A stretch of 64,000 nt of DNA from Yersinia intermedia (GCF_900635455.1 NZ_LR134116.1:3720001-3784000); one strand, 5' to 3'. Numbered from the stretch's first letter, positions 44,898 through 57,011 are shown. The notes: generated from the sequence alone by a model not told the origin. A program made the numbers and translations.

Positions 44898-45215
44898 TCA
44901 CCATCCGGTAAGAAATGAAAACAGCATCCAGAATAAACACAAGACTGCAATACCACTCCCACCAATGGTAAATAAGAGATTACCGCGCAATAACACACTC
45001 AAAACAATACCGATCAGCACTGAAACTGGCATCAGCGCCAGAAAGAACGGCCAAGTGTACAGCAGGAAGAAGACGGTATTGGGGCCATAAACAAAAAAAG
45101 GTATCGCAAACGCCAACCAATAGAAAACAAAACCTGTAACGCCACCGAGAAAGGAGTATGGCGGTTCCTCCCTTTCGCGCTGTTCGTCGATAGTAATTTG
45201 GGTGATATTCTGCAT
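44898..45215 (-). CDS. ygbE: DUF3561 (YgbE-like) inner-membrane protein
   Basis: About 105 residues from ATG 45215, which has AGGA upstream. Three hydrophobic segments (GFVFYWLAFAIPFFVY, FFLALMPVSVLIGIVL, GIAVLCLFWMLFSFL). It lies near cysC as in other enterics. No known activity. Confidence 0.85.
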   Translation of the reverse strand: MQNITQITIDEQREREEPPYSFLGGVTGFVFYWLAFAIPFFVYGPNTVFFLLYTWPFFLALMPVSVLIGIVLSVLLRGNLLFTIGGSGIAVLCLFWMLFSFLTGW

Positions 45216-45410
45216 AGCAATCCTGTGGGCACAGTTTACCGGCACACTCTAAGGGCGTTTTGCCGGTAGCCATAAGTATAGATACCCAATGTAATTAGCA
45301 TAACAGGCAGGTAGCAAGCCAATACATCCCGATTCGCTTACACAGTCAAGTGATTCAGGTGAGTGCGTGCAACTAACAACCCTGTAAGCTTCAAGCACGA
45401 AGGGTAACAT

Positions 45411-46061
45411 TTAGGATTTGATAATAGCTCGACCACGCAGTACGTCTAACAATTGTTCAATCAAATTTGTTACTAATTGTTCACCCGGCAAATGAATATC
45501 AGCGTGTCCAGGTGCTTCATAAATAGAGTCAATGCCGGTAAAATTTTTCAGTTCACCAGCACGGGCTTTTTTGTACAAACCTTTTGGGTCGCGGGCCTCA
45601 CAAATAGCCAACGGCGTATCCACAAATACCTCAATAAACTGGCCTGATGCCAACATATCGCGCACCATTTCCCGTTCGGCCCGATGAGGGGAAATAAACG
45701 CCGTCAACACGACCAGACCGGCATCTACCATCAGTTTGGCGACTTCCCCGACGCGACGAATATTCTCGCGCCGGTCAGTATCAGAGAAACCCAAATCACG
45801 GCATAAGCCATGGCGCACATTGTCGCCATCCAGTAAGTAAGTGCTAACACCACGAGCAAACAGTGCCTGTTCCAATGCACCGGCAAGGGTGGATTTCCCT
45901 GAGCCAGATAAACCGGTAAACCACAACACCACCCCTTGATGCCCATGCTGTTGCTCCCGATCCTCTCGGGTTACCGCATGGGGGTGCCAGACGATATTCT
46001 CATCGGCCGGCAGAGCGCCCTGCTCATTAGCACCATACGTTTTCAACTGATCGGCGTGCAC
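45411..46061 (-). CDS. cysC: Adenylyl-sulfate kinase
   Basis: A 216-residue kinase with P-loop [16 protein letters not shown], the APS-binding [11 protein letters not shown] and [22 protein letters not shown]. It phosphorylates APS to PAPS. It lies 1 bp from cysN, giving cysD-cysN-cysC on the minus strand. Confidence 0.97.
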   Translation of the reverse strand: MHADQLKTYGANEQGALPADENIVWHPHAVTREDREQQHGHQGVVLWFTGLSGSGKSTLAGALEQALFARGVSTYLLDGDNVRHGLCRDLGFSDTDRRENIRRVGEVAKLMVDAGLVVLTAFISPHRAEREMVRDMLASGQFIEVFVDTPLAICEARDPKGLYKKARAGELKNFTGIDSIYEAPGHADIHLPGEQLVTNLIEQLLDVLRGRAIIKS

Positions 46062-46062
46062 G

Positions 46063-47562
46063 TTATTTACCTCCTAACAGATCGCGTGCGCCCCAATGTG
46101 GGAAGTGGCGGCGAACCAAAGCATTCAGCTCTAACTCAAATGTACTGAATTCAGTCGTTTCCTGGTAAACCGATGCCAACGTTTCACGGATTAGCCCCGC
46201 GCCAACCGTGACATTAGTCAGCCGATCAATAAAGATCATGCCACCGGTATCCCGATTGCGTTGATAACTGTCGAGCACCAGCGGTTCATCGAATGCCAGT
46301 TCAACCAAACCAATGCCATTAAGTGGTAGGCTTTCGACTACCCGCTGGGTCAATGAGTTTATTTCCACCTGATATTGAATATTTTCCACCCGCGCACGGG
46401 TCTTTTTCCCCGCCACTTTGATGTCATAACTTTGGCCCGCGACCAAAGGCTGCTCCGCCATCCACACCACATCCACCAGCGCATTTTGCGCCGCTGTTAA
46501 GGTCTCACTGGCATCAACCAATAAATCGCCACGGCTGATATCCACTTCATCAGTCAATACCAAGGTTATGGCTTCGCCGGGGATGGCTTGCTCCAAGTCA
46601 CCATCAAAAGTAACAATGCGTGCCACATTTGACTCCACGCCGGACGGCAGTACTTTTACTCTTTGCCCAACGCGCACCACGCCAGCAGACAGCGTGCCAG
46701 AATAACCACGAAAATCCAGGTTTGGCCGGTTGACGTACTGCACCGGGAAGCGCAGCGGCTGCTGACGGCTGGCATTGACCACATCAACACTTTCCAGCAC
46801 TTCCAATAGTGTCGGGCCGGAATACCAATTCATTTTCTCGCTCGGCGATGCCACATTATCGCCATCCAGCGCAGATAGAGGGACAAATTTGATATCGAGA
46901 TCCGTCGGTAACTGCTCGGCAAAACTCAGGTAATCTTCTTTAAATTGTTCGAAGACACTTTCCTGATAGCCCACCAGATCCATCTTATTCACCGCCACCA
47001 CCAAATGGCGGATCCCCAGCAACGTAGCGATAAAGCTGTGACGGCGAGTTTGATCCAACACCCCTTTGCGGGCATCGATCAACAAAATCGCCAGATCGCA
47101 GGTAGAAGCCCCGGTCGCCATATTGCGGGTGTATTGTTCATGCCCTGGCGTATCTGCGATGATAAATTTACGTTTCTCGGTTGAGAAATAGCGATAAGCC
47201 ACATCAATAGTGATGCCCTGCTCACGCTCGGCCTGCAAGCCATCAACCAACAGCGCCAGATCCAGTTTTTCACCCTGAGTGCCAATACGCTTACTGTCGG
47301 TGTGCAACGTTGATAACTGGTCTTCGTAGATTTGGCGGGTATCATGCAGTAAACGCCCAATCAGGGTGCTCTTACCGTCATCCACACTGCCGCAGGTCAG
47401 AAAACGCAACATCGTTTTATGCTGTTGGGCATGCAGGTACGCTTCTACTCCCCCCTCGTTGGCAATCTGCTGGGCGATAGAAGTATTTTGTAAAATCATC
47501 GATTTGTTCTCTGAAACTGGCTGCTCATCGACAACGGACTGGTTTTGTAATTTCGTGCTCAT
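46063..47562 (-). CDS. cysN: Sulfate adenylyltransferase subunit 1 (GTPase)
   Basis: About 499 residues from ATG 47562, preceded by GAGGAG; the frame is open further. The EF-Tu-type G motifs are [29 protein letters not shown] and VNKMDL. It couples GTP hydrolysis to ATP sulfurylase activity of CysD. The gap to the cysD stop is 10 bp. Confidence 0.97.
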   Translation of the reverse strand: MSTKLQNQSVVDEQPVSENKSMILQNTSIAQQIANEGGVEAYLHAQQHKTMLRFLTCGSVDDGKSTLIGRLLHDTRQIYEDQLSTLHTDSKRIGTQGEKLDLALLVDGLQAEREQGITIDVAYRYFSTEKRKFIIADTPGHEQYTRNMATGASTCDLAILLIDARKGVLDQTRRHSFIATLLGIRHLVVAVNKMDLVGYQESVFEQFKEDYLSFAEQLPTDLDIKFVPLSALDGDNVASPSEKMNWYSGPTLLEVLESVDVVNASRQQPLRFPVQYVNRPNLDFRGYSGTLSAGVVRVGQRVKVLPSGVESNVARIVTFDGDLEQAIPGEAITLVLTDEVDISRGDLLVDASETLTAAQNALVDVVWMAEQPLVAGQSYDIKVAGKKTRARVENIQYQVEINSLTQRVVESLPLNGIGLVELAFDEPLVLDSYQRNRDTGGMIFIDRLTNVTVGAGLIRETLASVYQETTEFSTFELELNALVRRHFPHWGARDLLGGK

Positions 47563-47572
47563 TGGGCGCTCC

Positions 47573-48481
47573 TCAGAAGTATCCCTGACGCTTTTTAAGC
47601 TCCATCGAGCCGGATTGGTCACGGTCGATCATTCGCCCCTGACGCTCACTGGTGGTAGAGATAAGCATCTCTTCAATGATGGCAGGTAAGGTTTCAGCCT
47701 CGGACTCTACCGCGCCAGTCAATGGCCAGCAGCCCAAGGTGCGAAAACGCACCATCTTCTGAGTAATGACCTCACCCGGTTGTAAATCAATCCGGTCATC
47801 ATCCACCATCAGTAACATGCCATCACGCTCAACCACCGGACGAGGCTTTGCCAGATACAGTGGAACAATGTCGATTTTTTCCAAGAAGATATATTGCCAA
47901 ATATCCAGCTCAGTCCAGTTGGACAGCGGGAACACGCGGATACTTTCACCTTTGTTAATTTGGCCGTTGTAGTTGTGCCACAGTTCCGGGCGCTGATTTT
48001 TTGGATCCCAGCGATGGAAGCGGTCACGGAACGAATAAATACGCTCTTTGGCGCGGGATTTCTCTTCGTCACGCCGTGCGCCACCAAATGCAGCATCAAA
48101 ACCGTATTTGTTCAGTGCTTGCTTCAAGCCTTCGGTTTTCATGATATCGGTGTGTTTGGCACTGCCGTGAACAAACGGATTAATGCCCATCGCCACCCCT
48201 TCCGGGTTGCGGTGAACCAGTAACTCGCAGCCAAATGCTTTAGCGGTACGGTCGCGGAATTCATACATCTCGCGAAATTTCCAACCGGTATCTACATGCA
48301 ATAACGGGAATGGCAAATTACCGGGGAAGAAGGCCTTGCGCGCCAAATGCAGCATCACAGAGGAATCCTTACCGATAGAATAAAGCATCACCGGATTACC
48401 GAATTCAGCGGCCACTTCACGGATGATATGGATACTCTCCGCCTCCAATTGCCGCAAATGAGTGAGTCGTTTTTCGTCCAT
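47573..48481 (-). CDS. cysD: Sulfate adenylyltransferase subunit 2
   Basis: A 302-residue PP-loop enzyme. [18 protein letters not shown] is the ATP pyrophosphatase loop, with [22 protein letters not shown] and the C-terminal [19 protein letters not shown]. It makes APS from sulfate and ATP. It lies 10 bp from cysG. Expression is expected to need CysB. Confidence 0.97.
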   Translation of the reverse strand: MDEKRLTHLRQLEAESIHIIREVAAEFGNPVMLYSIGKDSSVMLHLARKAFFPGNLPFPLLHVDTGWKFREMYEFRDRTAKAFGCELLVHRNPEGVAMGINPFVHGSAKHTDIMKTEGLKQALNKYGFDAAFGGARRDEEKSRAKERIYSFRDRFHRWDPKNQRPELWHNYNGQINKGESIRVFPLSNWTELDIWQYIFLEKIDIVPLYLAKPRPVVERDGMLLMVDDDRIDLQPGEVITQKMVRFRTLGCWPLTGAVESEAETLPAIIEEMLISTTSERQGRMIDRDQSGSMELKKRQGYF

Positions 48482-48491
48482 AACAGATCCT

Positions 48492-49910
48492 TTATGCCAA
48501 ATTCACGACTGACGGGCTGATAGCCTGTTCAGTCTGCGGTTGTTGCCCGAACCAGGCTATTTGGTGATGTAAATTCACCACTTCACCGATAACCAGCAGT
48601 GCTGGGGTCGGTGCCTGATGTGCTAATGATTCAAGTTGTGCCAGAGTGCCCGTCAGAACCTGTTGGTCTGCACAAGTGCCCCGGCCAATAACGGCTACGG
48701 GGGTAGTACTTGCCCGACCATGGGTTATGAGCTGACGGCTAATCTCAGCGGCTTTCACCGTTCCCATATATATCGCTAAAGTCTGGCGGCCTCTGGCCAG
48801 TGCCTGCCAATCCAAATCATCGCCATCGGCGCGGCAATGCCCGGTAATAAAAGTTACGCTCTGAGCATGGTCACGGTGTGTCAGGGGGATACCCGCATAA
48901 GCTGTCGCCCCGCTCGCTGCCGTCACTCCCGGCACCACCTGAAACGCGATACCCGCACGCGCCACCATTTGCAGTTCTTCACCGCCACGGCCAAAGATAA
49001 ACGGATCCCCCCCTTTCAGCCGCACTACCCGTTTCCCCTGCTGCGCCAGCGAGACAATTAATTGATTGGTTTCTTCTTGGGCTACCGAGTGTGCTCCCGC
49101 CCGTTTGCCAACACAGATACGTTCAGCATCACGCCGCACCAGATCCAACACTTCCGGGCTAACTAAATGGTCATACAACACCACATCAGCCTGCTGAATC
49201 ACTTGCAGGCCACGTAATGTCAGCAAACCTGGATCACCAGGTCCTGCCCCCACCAAGGCAACCTCGCCTTGAGTACTGCGCTGCCCTTCCAGTTCCCGTT
49301 GTAATTCATCTTCGGCTTGGGCTAACTGACCACGACTGATCAGACTCGCAAAGCGGCCACTAAAGGCATTTTCCCAAAAGCGACGGCGCGCGCCCATCGA
49401 GGCGATATGCTGTTTAACCCGCCCACGCCAGCGCCCGGCAACAGCAGCCATATCACTCAGACTGGCAGGTAGCAGGGCCTCTAACTTCTCACGCAGTATC
49501 CGCGCCAGCACCGGCGCTTGACCGGCAGAGGAGATAGCCACCACGAGAGGGGAGCGATCGACAATCGACGGGAAGATAAACGAGCAGCGGGGTTGATCAT
49601 CAACCACGTTAGCCAAAAGATGTCGTTGATCAGCGGCGGTAAAAACAGCGGCATTCAGCACGGTATCGTTCGTGGCAGCAATCACCAAAAAAACGTCATC
49701 CAACTGTTCCGGCAAAAAAACCTTTGCCAGCCAGTTAATCCGGCCATCCTGAGACTGTTGTTCAAGTTCAGATGAAAGAGCCTGTGCCACTACCCTCACC
49801 TGTGCACCCGCGCGGTGGAGTAAATCAATTTTTCGCGCAGCGACTTCGCCGCCGCCAACAACCAATACTGGGCGCTGTTTCAAGTCGGCAAATAGAGGTA
49901 GATAGTCCAC
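48492..49910 (-). CDS. cysG: Siroheme synthase (multifunctional CysG)
   Basis: About 472 residues from GTG 49910, with GAAGGA five bases upstream; the frame extends to TTG. The N-terminal part ([27 protein letters not shown]) is the dehydrogenase/ferrochelatase domain. The C-terminal part ([43 protein letters not shown]) is the SAM-dependent uroporphyrinogen methylase. It supplies siroheme for sulfite reductase CysI. It is adjacent to cysD. Confidence 0.97.
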   Translation of the reverse strand: MDYLPLFADLKQRPVLVVGGGEVAARKIDLLHRAGAQVRVVAQALSSELEQQSQDGRINWLAKVFLPEQLDDVFLVIAATNDTVLNAAVFTAADQRHLLANVVDDQPRCSFIFPSIVDRSPLVVAISSAGQAPVLARILREKLEALLPASLSDMAAVAGRWRGRVKQHIASMGARRRFWENAFSGRFASLISRGQLAQAEDELQRELEGQRSTQGEVALVGAGPGDPGLLTLRGLQVIQQADVVLYDHLVSPEVLDLVRRDAERICVGKRAGAHSVAQEETNQLIVSLAQQGKRVVRLKGGDPFIFGRGGEELQMVARAGIAFQVVPGVTAASGATAYAGIPLTHRDHAQSVTFITGHCRADGDDLDWQALARGRQTLAIYMGTVKAAEISRQLITHGRASTTPVAVIGRGTCADQQVLTGTLAQLESLAHQAPTPALLVIGEVVNLHHQIAWFGQQPQTEQAISPSVVNLA

Positions 49911-50209
49911 AACGTCCTTCAATTACATGATAAAGCGTAGGGTGACTATAGGGGGGGGGCATGGCCTTATGAAATGACGAAAAGTAATTACAAGTTCCAT
50001 AATGATATATAGGCGTAACAGCATGGCTTGCAGCTAAGTTAGCCAATATGCACTCAGGGCGATTTTCTTACTTGCTGACATAAAATTTCTACACTTTAGG
50101 AAGTATACAAATTGTCTATTGGTGTAGACAGTTTCATACTAAGCACCGGAAAGAGCTGTATTGTCCATGCTGCGAGGCATGGCCCAGACTATAACAAGGA
50201 TATTTCGGT
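49911..50209. other. Divergent spacer cysG-iap with G9 tract
   Basis: Includes a run of nine G at 49951-49959. Otherwise no feature beyond promoters expected for the two divergent genes. Confidence 0.5.
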
Positions 50210-51265
50210 ATGTTTTCCCGCCGTCGCCTAAAGTGGGCACTATTCACCCTGTGTTTCAGTACCGTCTTACCGTTGCATGCCGCTACGACTCAGCCCGTTG
50301 GTCGAATCGCTGAACAACACATCCGCCATATCAGCACCTACTTTCCCGGCCGTATGGCGGGTAGCCCGGCAGAATTACTGGCTGGTGAGTATATCAACCA
50401 CCGTTTTCAGCAGATGGGTTATCAAAGTAACCTGCGGGGTTTTAATACCCGTTATCTGTATACCAGTAAAAATGGCAAACAAAGCTGGCGAACACTGAGT
50501 GCTACCTCGGTGATTGCCGCTCGCAACATAACAACACTCGGTAAAAAACTGGCGACTGGCAATGCGGATGACCAGAAACAGATAATTATCATGGCGCACT
50601 TTGATACCTACACACCGCAAAGTGATAAAGATTTAGATAAAAATCTGGGTGGGCTGACGCTACAAGGTGTTGATGACAATGCCGCCGGTGTCGGCGTTAT
50701 GCTGGAACTGGCTGAACAACTGAAAAACACACCGCTACGCTATGATTTGCGTTTTGTGGCACTCAGCGCCGAGGAGATAGGTGCACAAGGTGCCGAGAAC
50801 TATCTACAACGAATGAGTAAAACGGAGAAAGCCAACACACTGCTGGTGATCAACTTAGATAGCCTGATTACCGGTGACCGGCTCTATTTTAATGCCAGTA
50901 ACCAGCCTTCAGCCATTGCAGCAAGAGATCAGGCACTCACACTGGCACGTCGGTATGGTATCACCGCCACCACAGTAAAAAACCAAATTACCTCTCCCTG
51001 TAGGGCGGATAAAAATATCTTTTATAGCGCCGGATTACCGGTGTTATCTGTTGAAGCAAGCAACTATAGCTTGGGTAACAAAGATGGTTGTCAGCAACGG
51101 GCCATCAGTAGCCACTTTCCTCAAGGTATCACCCGACATCAAAGCCAGCTAGATAACCTAAATTATCTGGATAAGTACTTACCGGGTCGTATTAGTAAAC
51201 GTTCACACGATAGTGTGAAAATATTGTTGCCCCTGATACAAGCGCTCGCTGCCGATAAAAAATAA
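50210..51265 (+). CDS. iap: Alkaline phosphatase isozyme conversion aminopeptidase
   Basis: A 351-residue M28-type peptidase. Signal peptide ending LHA. Zinc ligands lie in MAHFDTYTPQ, GVDDNAAGVGVMLELAE and SAEEIGAQGAENYL. The C-terminal part has RADKNIFYSAGLPVLSVEA. It trims the N-terminal Arg of alkaline phosphatase in E. coli. Periplasmic or membrane-attached. Upstream of hicAB. Confidence 0.9.
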   Translation: MFSRRRLKWALFTLCFSTVLPLHAATTQPVGRIAEQHIRHISTYFPGRMAGSPAELLAGEYINHRFQQMGYQSNLRGFNTRYLYTSKNGKQSWRTLSATSVIAARNITTLGKKLATGNADDQKQIIIMAHFDTYTPQSDKDLDKNLGGLTLQGVDDNAAGVGVMLELAEQLKNTPLRYDLRFVALSAEEIGAQGAENYLQRMSKTEKANTLLVINLDSLITGDRLYFNASNQPSAIAARDQALTLARRYGITATTVKNQITSPCRADKNIFYSAGLPVLSVEASNYSLGNKDGCQQRAISSHFPQGITRHQSQLDNLNYLDKYLPGRISKRSHDSVKILLPLIQALAADKK

Positions 51266-51374
51266 TATGGGCTTTGCGTAACTTCGCGCAAAACACCGAT
51301 AAAAACCAATAAATTCAACGTCAGGGTGATCATTATGATCGCCCTTTTTCGTGCTTTTCACGTATAACTCTTGG

Positions 51375-51433
51375 TGGGTATGGTACCCATAATTAATTGA
51401 CTCAATCTCGCTGGTAGGTATGATACCCACCAG
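51375..51433 (+). promoter_or_regulatory. Paired operator-like inverted repeats upstream of hicA
   Basis: TGGGTATGGTACCCA (51375-51389) and the longer CTGGT-A-GGTAT-G-ATACC-C-ACCAG (51411-51433) share the core GGTAT-G-xTACC. Two related palindromes ahead of a HicA start at 51453 are the likely HicB or HicAB operators. Autoregulation is inferred from family knowledge. Confidence 0.65.
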
Positions 51434-51452
51434 CGACTCACCAGGAGGTCAC

Positions 51453-51653
51453 ATGGAGAGTGGCGAATTAATAAAGCGATTGCAGGATACGGGCTGGCAA
51501 ATCAGGGGTTGTAAAAAAACCAATGGCGGTAGCCATGTCACGATGTGCAAACCGGGTGTACGCAAGATCATTACGCTGCCCCATCCGCGCAAGGATACAT
51601 CCAAAGGTGTTCTGCGGCAGGCTCAGCAGATTGCCGGAATTAAATTGATTTAA
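51453..51653 (+). CDS. hicA: HicA toxin
   Basis: A 66-residue RNA-targeting toxin. ATG 51453 has an AGGAGG. The dsRBD-like fold carries the catalytic GSHVTMCKPG His block and LKRLQDTGWQIRG-type start (ELIKRLQDTGW). HicA cuts translated mRNA. The HicB gene follows after 130 bp, longer than usual because a repeat is inserted. Confidence 0.9.
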   Translation: MESGELIKRLQDTGWQIRGCKKTNGGSHVTMCKPGVRKIITLPHPRKDTSKGVLRQAQQIAGIKLI

Positions 51654-51663
51654 ACAAAGCCGC

Positions 51664-51764
51664 ATACCCTAAATCATTCAAGTTGCTGGAAGGTGTGAAG
51701 TCACCAGGGCGATAAATCGCTGGGAGCCGCCTCCACACATATGGTTTGAATCATGGCGGGTATA
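51664..51764. repeat. Palindromic repeat (Yersinia-type), copy 2, between hicA and hicB
   Basis: Starts CATACCCTAAATCATTCAAG and ends GGCGGGTATA. The outer parts pair as inverted repeats. The first 22 bases match copy 1 at 37884 at all but two positions. Sited inside the hicA-hicB intergenic gap. Confidence 0.7.
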
Positions 51765-51783
51765 AACGCTTAGGGAGTTAACC

Positions 51784-52191
51784 ATGATCTACCCTATTTT
51801 TATTTTCAGTACCACTGAAGGATTCGATGGATATTTTCCCGATCTTGACGGTTGTTTCTTTGCTGGCAATACCTTTGCCGATATCAGTAAAAATGCCGAA
51901 GAAGCCTTTGCTGTTCATATTGAAGCACTGATGGATGAAGGTTTTCCATTACCCACGCCTCCGAAAGATCCACAACGTTACATTGGGGATCCCCGGTTAA
52001 AAGAAGAAGGGGGGATTTTGGGGTTTGTTGAGATTGATCCGGCCAAATATGAAAGTAAGGCAGTCAAATTCAATCTGACTATGTCGCAAAATCTGCTGAC
52101 CGCCATTGATAAGTTTATCGCCACACACCGGGGTTATAAGAACCGTAGCCAATTTCTGGCTGAATTAGCGCGTGAGAGAATCATCAGCTAA
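51784..52191 (+). CDS. hicB: HicB antitoxin
   Basis: A 135-residue protein with the partial RNase H-type N-terminal domain (GYFPDLDGCFFAGNTFADI) and a C-terminal ribbon-helix-helix (FNLTMSQNLLTAIDKFIAT...YKNRSQFLAELARE). It binds HicA and represses the promoter. GGGAG is its ribosome site, seven bases ahead of the ATG, independent of hicA. Confidence 0.9.
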   Translation: MIYPIFIFSTTEGFDGYFPDLDGCFFAGNTFADISKNAEEAFAVHIEALMDEGFPLPTPPKDPQRYIGDPRLKEEGGILGFVEIDPAKYESKAVKFNLTMSQNLLTAIDKFIATHRGYKNRSQFLAELARERIIS

Positions 52192-52205
52192 TAGATAATA
52201 AAAAT

Positions 52206-52226
52206 GAGGGCGCAGGTAGCGCCCTC
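52206..52226. terminator. Terminator after hicB / cysH
   Basis: GAGGGCGC and GCGCCCTC, 8 bp, loop AGGTA. On the minus strand it is followed by ATTTTTATT, so it can end the cysJIH transcript. On the plus strand it follows hicB by 15 bases. Confidence 0.65.
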
Positions 52227-52374
52227 TGACCACTGATAAAATCAAATGAAGGGGGAGCGTGCTGTTGCGCGCAGGCGTTACGCATCAATCGCCGGAGCGC
52301 CCATCGGGGGCGGTCTACTTTTCACTCACTGAGCTGTAACACTCACAGGGCTATAAATAGCGTTGATATTAGCC

Positions 52375-53109
52375 TCAGCCTTCATGCAGGCCGCATTCGC
52401 GTTTCAAACCAAAGAAGCGAGTTTCCTCTTCGCTCATTCCCGGTTCCCATTTACGGGTGGTATGAGTATCCCCAACCGATAAGTAACCCTGTTCCCAAAG
52501 AGGGTGATAGCTCAGGCCATTTTGGGTCAGATATTGGTAAATCTGCCGATTGTCCCAATCGATAATCGGTAGCAACTTGAAGACACCGCGCTGAATGGCT
52601 AACACCGGTAGCTGCGCCCGGCTGCCTGATTGTTCACGGCGAAGACCAGCAAACCACGTTTGAGCGCCCAGAGTCTCCAGTGCCCGATTCATGGGTTCCA
52701 CTTTGTTCAGATCATTGTAACGTTCAATACCCTCGACGCCCTGCTCCCACAGTTTGCCGTAACGGGCTTCCTGCCAAGCCGGGCTATGTGGGGCACGAAA
52801 TACCTGCAAGTTAAGCTGAAGCTTCTCGGTCAAGTCATCAATAAACTGATAGGTTTCTGGGAATAAGTAACCGGTATCAGTGAGAATGACCGGAATATCA
52901 GGGCGTTGCCGTGTAACAAGATGCAAACAAACGGCGGCCTGAATACCAAAGCTGGAAGAAAGCACAAATTCGGCCGGTAGATTTTCCAATGCCCAGCTCA
53001 CCCGCTCTTGCGCGGTAAAATGCTCAAGTTGACCGTTAACCAATGCCAGTGCCGCCGCTTGTTCCGCTTTCGGCAGGGCATTAAGTTCACTCAAGTTAAA
53101 TTGGCTCAC
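52375..53109 (-). CDS. cysH: PAPS reductase (phosphoadenosine phosphosulfate reductase)
   Basis: A 244-residue enzyme. The PP-loop-type [13 protein letters not shown] and the C-terminal catalytic Cys in KRECGLHEG are present. It reduces PAPS to sulfite. It overlaps cysI by 4 bp. Confidence 0.97.
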   Translation of the reverse strand: MSQFNLSELNALPKAEQAAALALVNGQLEHFTAQERVSWALENLPAEFVLSSSFGIQAAVCLHLVTRQRPDIPVILTDTGYLFPETYQFIDDLTEKLQLNLQVFRAPHSPAWQEARYGKLWEQGVEGIERYNDLNKVEPMNRALETLGAQTWFAGLRREQSGSRAQLPVLAIQRGVFKLLPIIDWDNRQIYQYLTQNGLSYHPLWEQGYLSVGDTHTTRKWEPGMSEEETRFFGLKRECGLHEG

Positions 53110-54836
53110 ACCGCCTCCTGTACGTCATAAAAATCACGGGCTGAATCAATCACTGGGGCAATCACACCAACGCGAATCACAAAGTCACCGAAACCTTCAT
53201 CAGCATGGCGCTCTTTTGCCCAGCGCCCAACCAACAGATCAGTAATCGATAAAATCTCATCTTCGGTGATATTTTCACGATACATCCGCGGTATCCGCGT
53301 GCCTTCCCGGTTGCCCCCCAGATGCAGGTTATAACGACCAACGGCTTTACCCACCAGCCCTACTTCTGCCAGTAAAGCACGGCCACAACCGTTCGGGCAG
53401 CCAGTCACTCGCAGAACGATATGTTCATCAGCAATACCGTGGCGCTGCAAAATATCCTCAACTCGGGTCACAAACTCCGGCAGGAAGCGTTCCGCTTCTG
53501 CCATTGCCAGCGGACAGGTTGGGAATGAAACACACGCCATGGAGTTCTCACGCTGCGGGCTGACACTGTCATCCATCAAGCCATGCTCACGGGCCAACGC
53601 TTCAATACGGGCTTTATCTTTTTCCGGCACCCCTGCCACAATCAGGTTCTGATTCGCAGTTAAGCGGAAATCACCCTGATGGATTTTAGCAATTTCTGCC
53701 ACACCGGTTTTCAGGCTACGGCCGGGATAATCTAGCAAACGACCATTTTCGATAAACAGGGTTAGATGCCATTTCTTATCAATGCCTTTCACCCAGCCGA
53801 CGCGATCACCACGACCGGTAAATTGATAAGGCTTAATAGCACTGAAACTGACGCCTGCGCGCTTTTCAACTTCCGCTTTGAAGGTTTCTACCCCTACTCG
53901 CTCCAGCGTATATTTGGTTTTAGCATTTTTGCGATCGGTACGATTGCCCCAATCACGTTGAGTGGTAACAACCGCTTCAGCGATAGCCAGCGTGTGCTGT
54001 AGCGGAATGTAGCCAAATTCACTCGCTTTACGGGGATAGGTATTCTTATCACCATGAGCAATAGATAGCCCACCGCCGACCAACACGTTAAAGCCAATCA
54101 GTTTGCCTTTATCAGCAACAGCCACAAAGTTGAGGTCATTGGCGTGTAGATCCACATCATTTTGCGGCGGAATAACAACTGTGGTTTTAAATTTACGCGG
54201 TAAATAGGTTGCTCCGAGAATCGGCTCTTCATCGGTGGTCGCCACTTTTTCCGCATCCAACCAAATTTCGGCATAAGCACGAGTACGCGGCAGCAAATGC
54301 TCAGAAATCTTTTTCGCCCATTCGTAGGCTTCCTGATGTAACACTGACTCCACGGGGTTCGACGTACACAGTACATTACGGTTTACATCGTTTGCCGTCG
54401 CCAACGCATCCAGCCCCAATTGATTAAGCAACTGATGAGCCGGTTTAACATTGCCTTTCAAAATGCCATGGAACTGGAATGTCTGGCGGTTGGTGATACG
54501 GATGCTGCCGTATAAGGTGTTATCCGCCGCAAACTTATCAATTCCCAACCATTGCTGTGGGGTAATAATCCCCCCCGGCAAGCGGCAACGTAGCATCATG
54601 GCATGACGCGGTTCCAGCTTCTGTTCGGCGCGTTCAGCACGAATATCGCGGTCATCCTGCTGGTACATGCCGTGGAAGCGGATCAACAGGAAGTTGTCGC
54701 CATTGAAACCACCCGTTAGACCGTCATTCAAGTCTTTGGCAATGGTCCCACGCAGGAAATTACTTTCCGACTTCATACGCTCGCCATCCGAGAGTTTTCC
54801 GGCAACGACTAATGGCCCTGGGTGTTTTTCATTCAT
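53106..54836 (-). CDS. cysI: Sulfite reductase hemoprotein beta subunit
   Basis: A 576-residue protein. The siroheme/4Fe-4S cysteines lie in [20 protein letters not shown] and [19 protein letters not shown]. The first half holds the repeated nitrite/sulfite reductase ferredoxin-like fold. It takes electrons from CysJ and reduces sulfite to sulfide. Coupled to cysJ by 1-bp overlap. Confidence 0.98.
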   Translation of the reverse strand: MNEKHPGPLVVAGKLSDGERMKSESNFLRGTIAKDLNDGLTGGFNGDNFLLIRFHGMYQQDDRDIRAERAEQKLEPRHAMMLRCRLPGGIITPQQWLGIDKFAADNTLYGSIRITNRQTFQFHGILKGNVKPAHQLLNQLGLDALATANDVNRNVLCTSNPVESVLHQEAYEWAKKISEHLLPRTRAYAEIWLDAEKVATTDEEPILGATYLPRKFKTTVVIPPQNDVDLHANDLNFVAVADKGKLIGFNVLVGGGLSIAHGDKNTYPRKASEFGYIPLQHTLAIAEAVVTTQRDWGNRTDRKNAKTKYTLERVGVETFKAEVEKRAGVSFSAIKPYQFTGRGDRVGWVKGIDKKWHLTLFIENGRLLDYPGRSLKTGVAEIAKIHQGDFRLTANQNLIVAGVPEKDKARIEALAREHGLMDDSVSPQRENSMACVSFPTCPLAMAEAERFLPEFVTRVEDILQRHGIADEHIVLRVTGCPNGCGRALLAEVGLVGKAVGRYNLHLGGNREGTRIPRMYRENITEDEILSITDLLVGRWAKERHADEGFGDFVIRVGVIAPVIDSARDFYDVQEAV

Positions 54837-56653
54837 CAGTACACATCCCGCTGATAACGGCGCGCCAGGCGCAGCTCACTTAAATATTCATCAGCCTGCT
54901 CGGTATCCATTGCACCGTGCTCAGCCACCACGTCCAGTAAAACTTGCTCAACGTCTTTGGCCATGCGGTTAGCATCGCCACAGACGTAAATGTGGGCACC
55001 TTGTTGTATCCAGTTCCACAGTTCTGCGCCCTGTGCACGCAGTTTGTCTTGTACGTATATTTTATGGGCCTGATCGCGCGACCAAGCCAGATCAATGCGG
55101 GTCAGCAAGCCTTCTTTAACATAGCGCTGCCATTCAACCTGATAGAGAAAATCCTCGGTGAAATGGGGGTTACCAAAGAACAACCAATTCTTGCCACTGG
55201 CACCATCAGCCTCACGCTGTTGCATAAAGGCGCGGAAAGGCGCAATACCGGTACCGGGACCAATCATGATCACTGGCGTTTCCGGGTTAGCAGGCAAGCG
55301 GAAGTTATCGTTATGTTCGATAAAGACACGAATATCACCCTCCACTTCCAGCCGATCAGCCAAATACCCTGATGCCCCTCCGGTACGCGGTCGCCCATCA
55401 ATGTCATAGCGCACCACACCCACGGTGATATGTACTTCATTTTCAGTCTCAGCCTGTGAGGACGCAATGGAGTACAGGCGCGGCGTCAGTGGCCGTAACA
55501 GCGCAATCAATTGATCAGCATTGAGATCAGATGGAGCCTGTCTGACCATATCAACGATCGGGGTATTTTTGGCATATTGTTGCAGCGCCGGTTTATCTGC
55601 CAGCAACGCAATCAGCTTCTCATCACGGGAAAGTGCCGCATACTTATCAACGATCAGCGTGGTGTTTTGCGTCAGTTCAAAATGGCTGCGCAATGCCTGT
55701 GCCAGTGGCAGATTCTGCCCGTCGACACTGACTTGTTCATCGCCTTTAAGCCACAACAGGGCAAGCAACTCGTCTACCAGTGCCGGGTCGTTATCAAACC
55801 AGACCCCCAGAGCATCACCGGGTTGGTAACGCAGACCTGAATCAGCTAAATCTATTTCAATGTGGCGAACATCTTTTTCGGAGTTACGGCCTGTCACTTT
55901 TTGCTGCACCGATAATTGTGCAGTCAGTGGTGCCGTTTTGCTGTATGGGCTGGACGTTATTTCATCCACGGCACCACTTTGTGTTACTGCCGCCGCAGTT
56001 GCCGATTGTGCAGGCACCCGTGCCTGTAACGCTGCAACGATTTGCTGACGCCACTGTTGTGCAGATTCCTGATATTCCACATCCGCATCGACACGAGCCA
56101 ATAACCGCTGAGCACCAAGTTCCGCCAATTTGCTGTCGAAATCTTTACCCGCTTGGCAAAAATGTTCGTAAGACGTATCCCCTAGCCCAAACACAGCAAA
56201 GGCGGTTTCCGGCAATTTAGGGGCTTTTTTTGAGAATAGAAATTTGTGTAATGCAACCGCTTCTTCCGCAGGTTCACCTTCGCCCTGAGTGGAGGCAACT
56301 ACAATTAACAGGCGTTCTTGTGCAATTTGCTTAAACTTATAATCACCTGCATTGACTAAATTGACATTAAGTTTAGCCGCCAGAAGGTCATCGCGTAGCT
56401 GTTCCGCCAAGCGGCGTGCATTCCCTGTTTGAGAGGCAGATATCAGAGTTATCGTCAGCGCTGGCGAAAGCGCCGCCGCTGGGGTTGCAGCCGCACCTGG
56501 CTGTTGATTAACCATGCCCCAGAAATAACCGGACAACCATGCCATTTGGGTTGGGGAAAATTCACCAACCGCCGCCTGTAAGCGGGCTAACTGCTCCGGC
56601 GATAGCGGAAGTAAAGAAGTAGGAGGAACCTGAGTCGTCATTGCAGTACGCAT
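54836..56653 (-). CDS. cysJ: Sulfite reductase flavoprotein alpha subunit
   Basis: About 601-605 residues; the start at 56641 (MTTQVPP) is as likely as 56653. The flavodoxin domain has [15 protein letters not shown] and [13 protein letters not shown]. The FNR-like domain has [25 protein letters not shown] and [15 protein letters not shown] and ends RDVY. It transfers NADPH electrons to CysI. First gene of cysJIH. Confidence 0.97.
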   Translation of the reverse strand: MRTAMTTQVPPTSLLPLSPEQLARLQAAVGEFSPTQMAWLSGYFWGMVNQQPGAAATPAAALSPALTITLISASQTGNARRLAEQLRDDLLAAKLNVNLVNAGDYKFKQIAQERLLIVVASTQGEGEPAEEAVALHKFLFSKKAPKLPETAFAVFGLGDTSYEHFCQAGKDFDSKLAELGAQRLLARVDADVEYQESAQQWRQQIVAALQARVPAQSATAAAVTQSGAVDEITSSPYSKTAPLTAQLSVQQKVTGRNSEKDVRHIEIDLADSGLRYQPGDALGVWFDNDPALVDELLALLWLKGDEQVSVDGQNLPLAQALRSHFELTQNTTLIVDKYAALSRDEKLIALLADKPALQQYAKNTPIVDMVRQAPSDLNADQLIALLRPLTPRLYSIASSQAETENEVHITVGVVRYDIDGRPRTGGASGYLADRLEVEGDIRVFIEHNDNFRLPANPETPVIMIGPGTGIAPFRAFMQQREADGASGKNWLFFGNPHFTEDFLYQVEWQRYVKEGLLTRIDLAWSRDQAHKIYVQDKLRAQGAELWNWIQQGAHIYVCGDANRMAKDVEQVLLDVVAEHGAMDTEQADEYLSELRLARRYQRDVY

Positions 56654-57011
56654 TCCCTTTAGCTTTAGCCAGTGTCAGCCGATCTATTTTCAGCACAGAT
56701 TTCTTAATGTTTGTAAGGTTAACCATCCCGATAATAACAATTAAAGAAGCGATGGAAATAATAAATAACCAAAACGACTAAGCGGTTTTTCAGGTAATGG
56801 ATATGAGTTAAAGTGTTCAACTTATTAAGAAAATTTTCATCCGCCCAGGCCAAACCGTTAATTTACTACGTCTGCATATAAATCAGTAAGCTACGAGTAA
56901 GAAGCTGGGTTGGCAGGGGCCAATAAGCGCTCCCCTTGATGCGCTTTCATAGCCAGTAGCGGTGCTTTCCGGTACTATGCGGCGGTTTTTTGAGTCAATA
57001 AGGTCAGGACT
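56654..57011. promoter_or_regulatory. Divergent region cysJ-queD
   Basis: About 360 bases without a gene. It must contain the cysJ promoter and its CysB site and the queD promoter. I cannot single out either. AAGGTCAGGAC gives the queD ribosome site. Confidence 0.4.
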
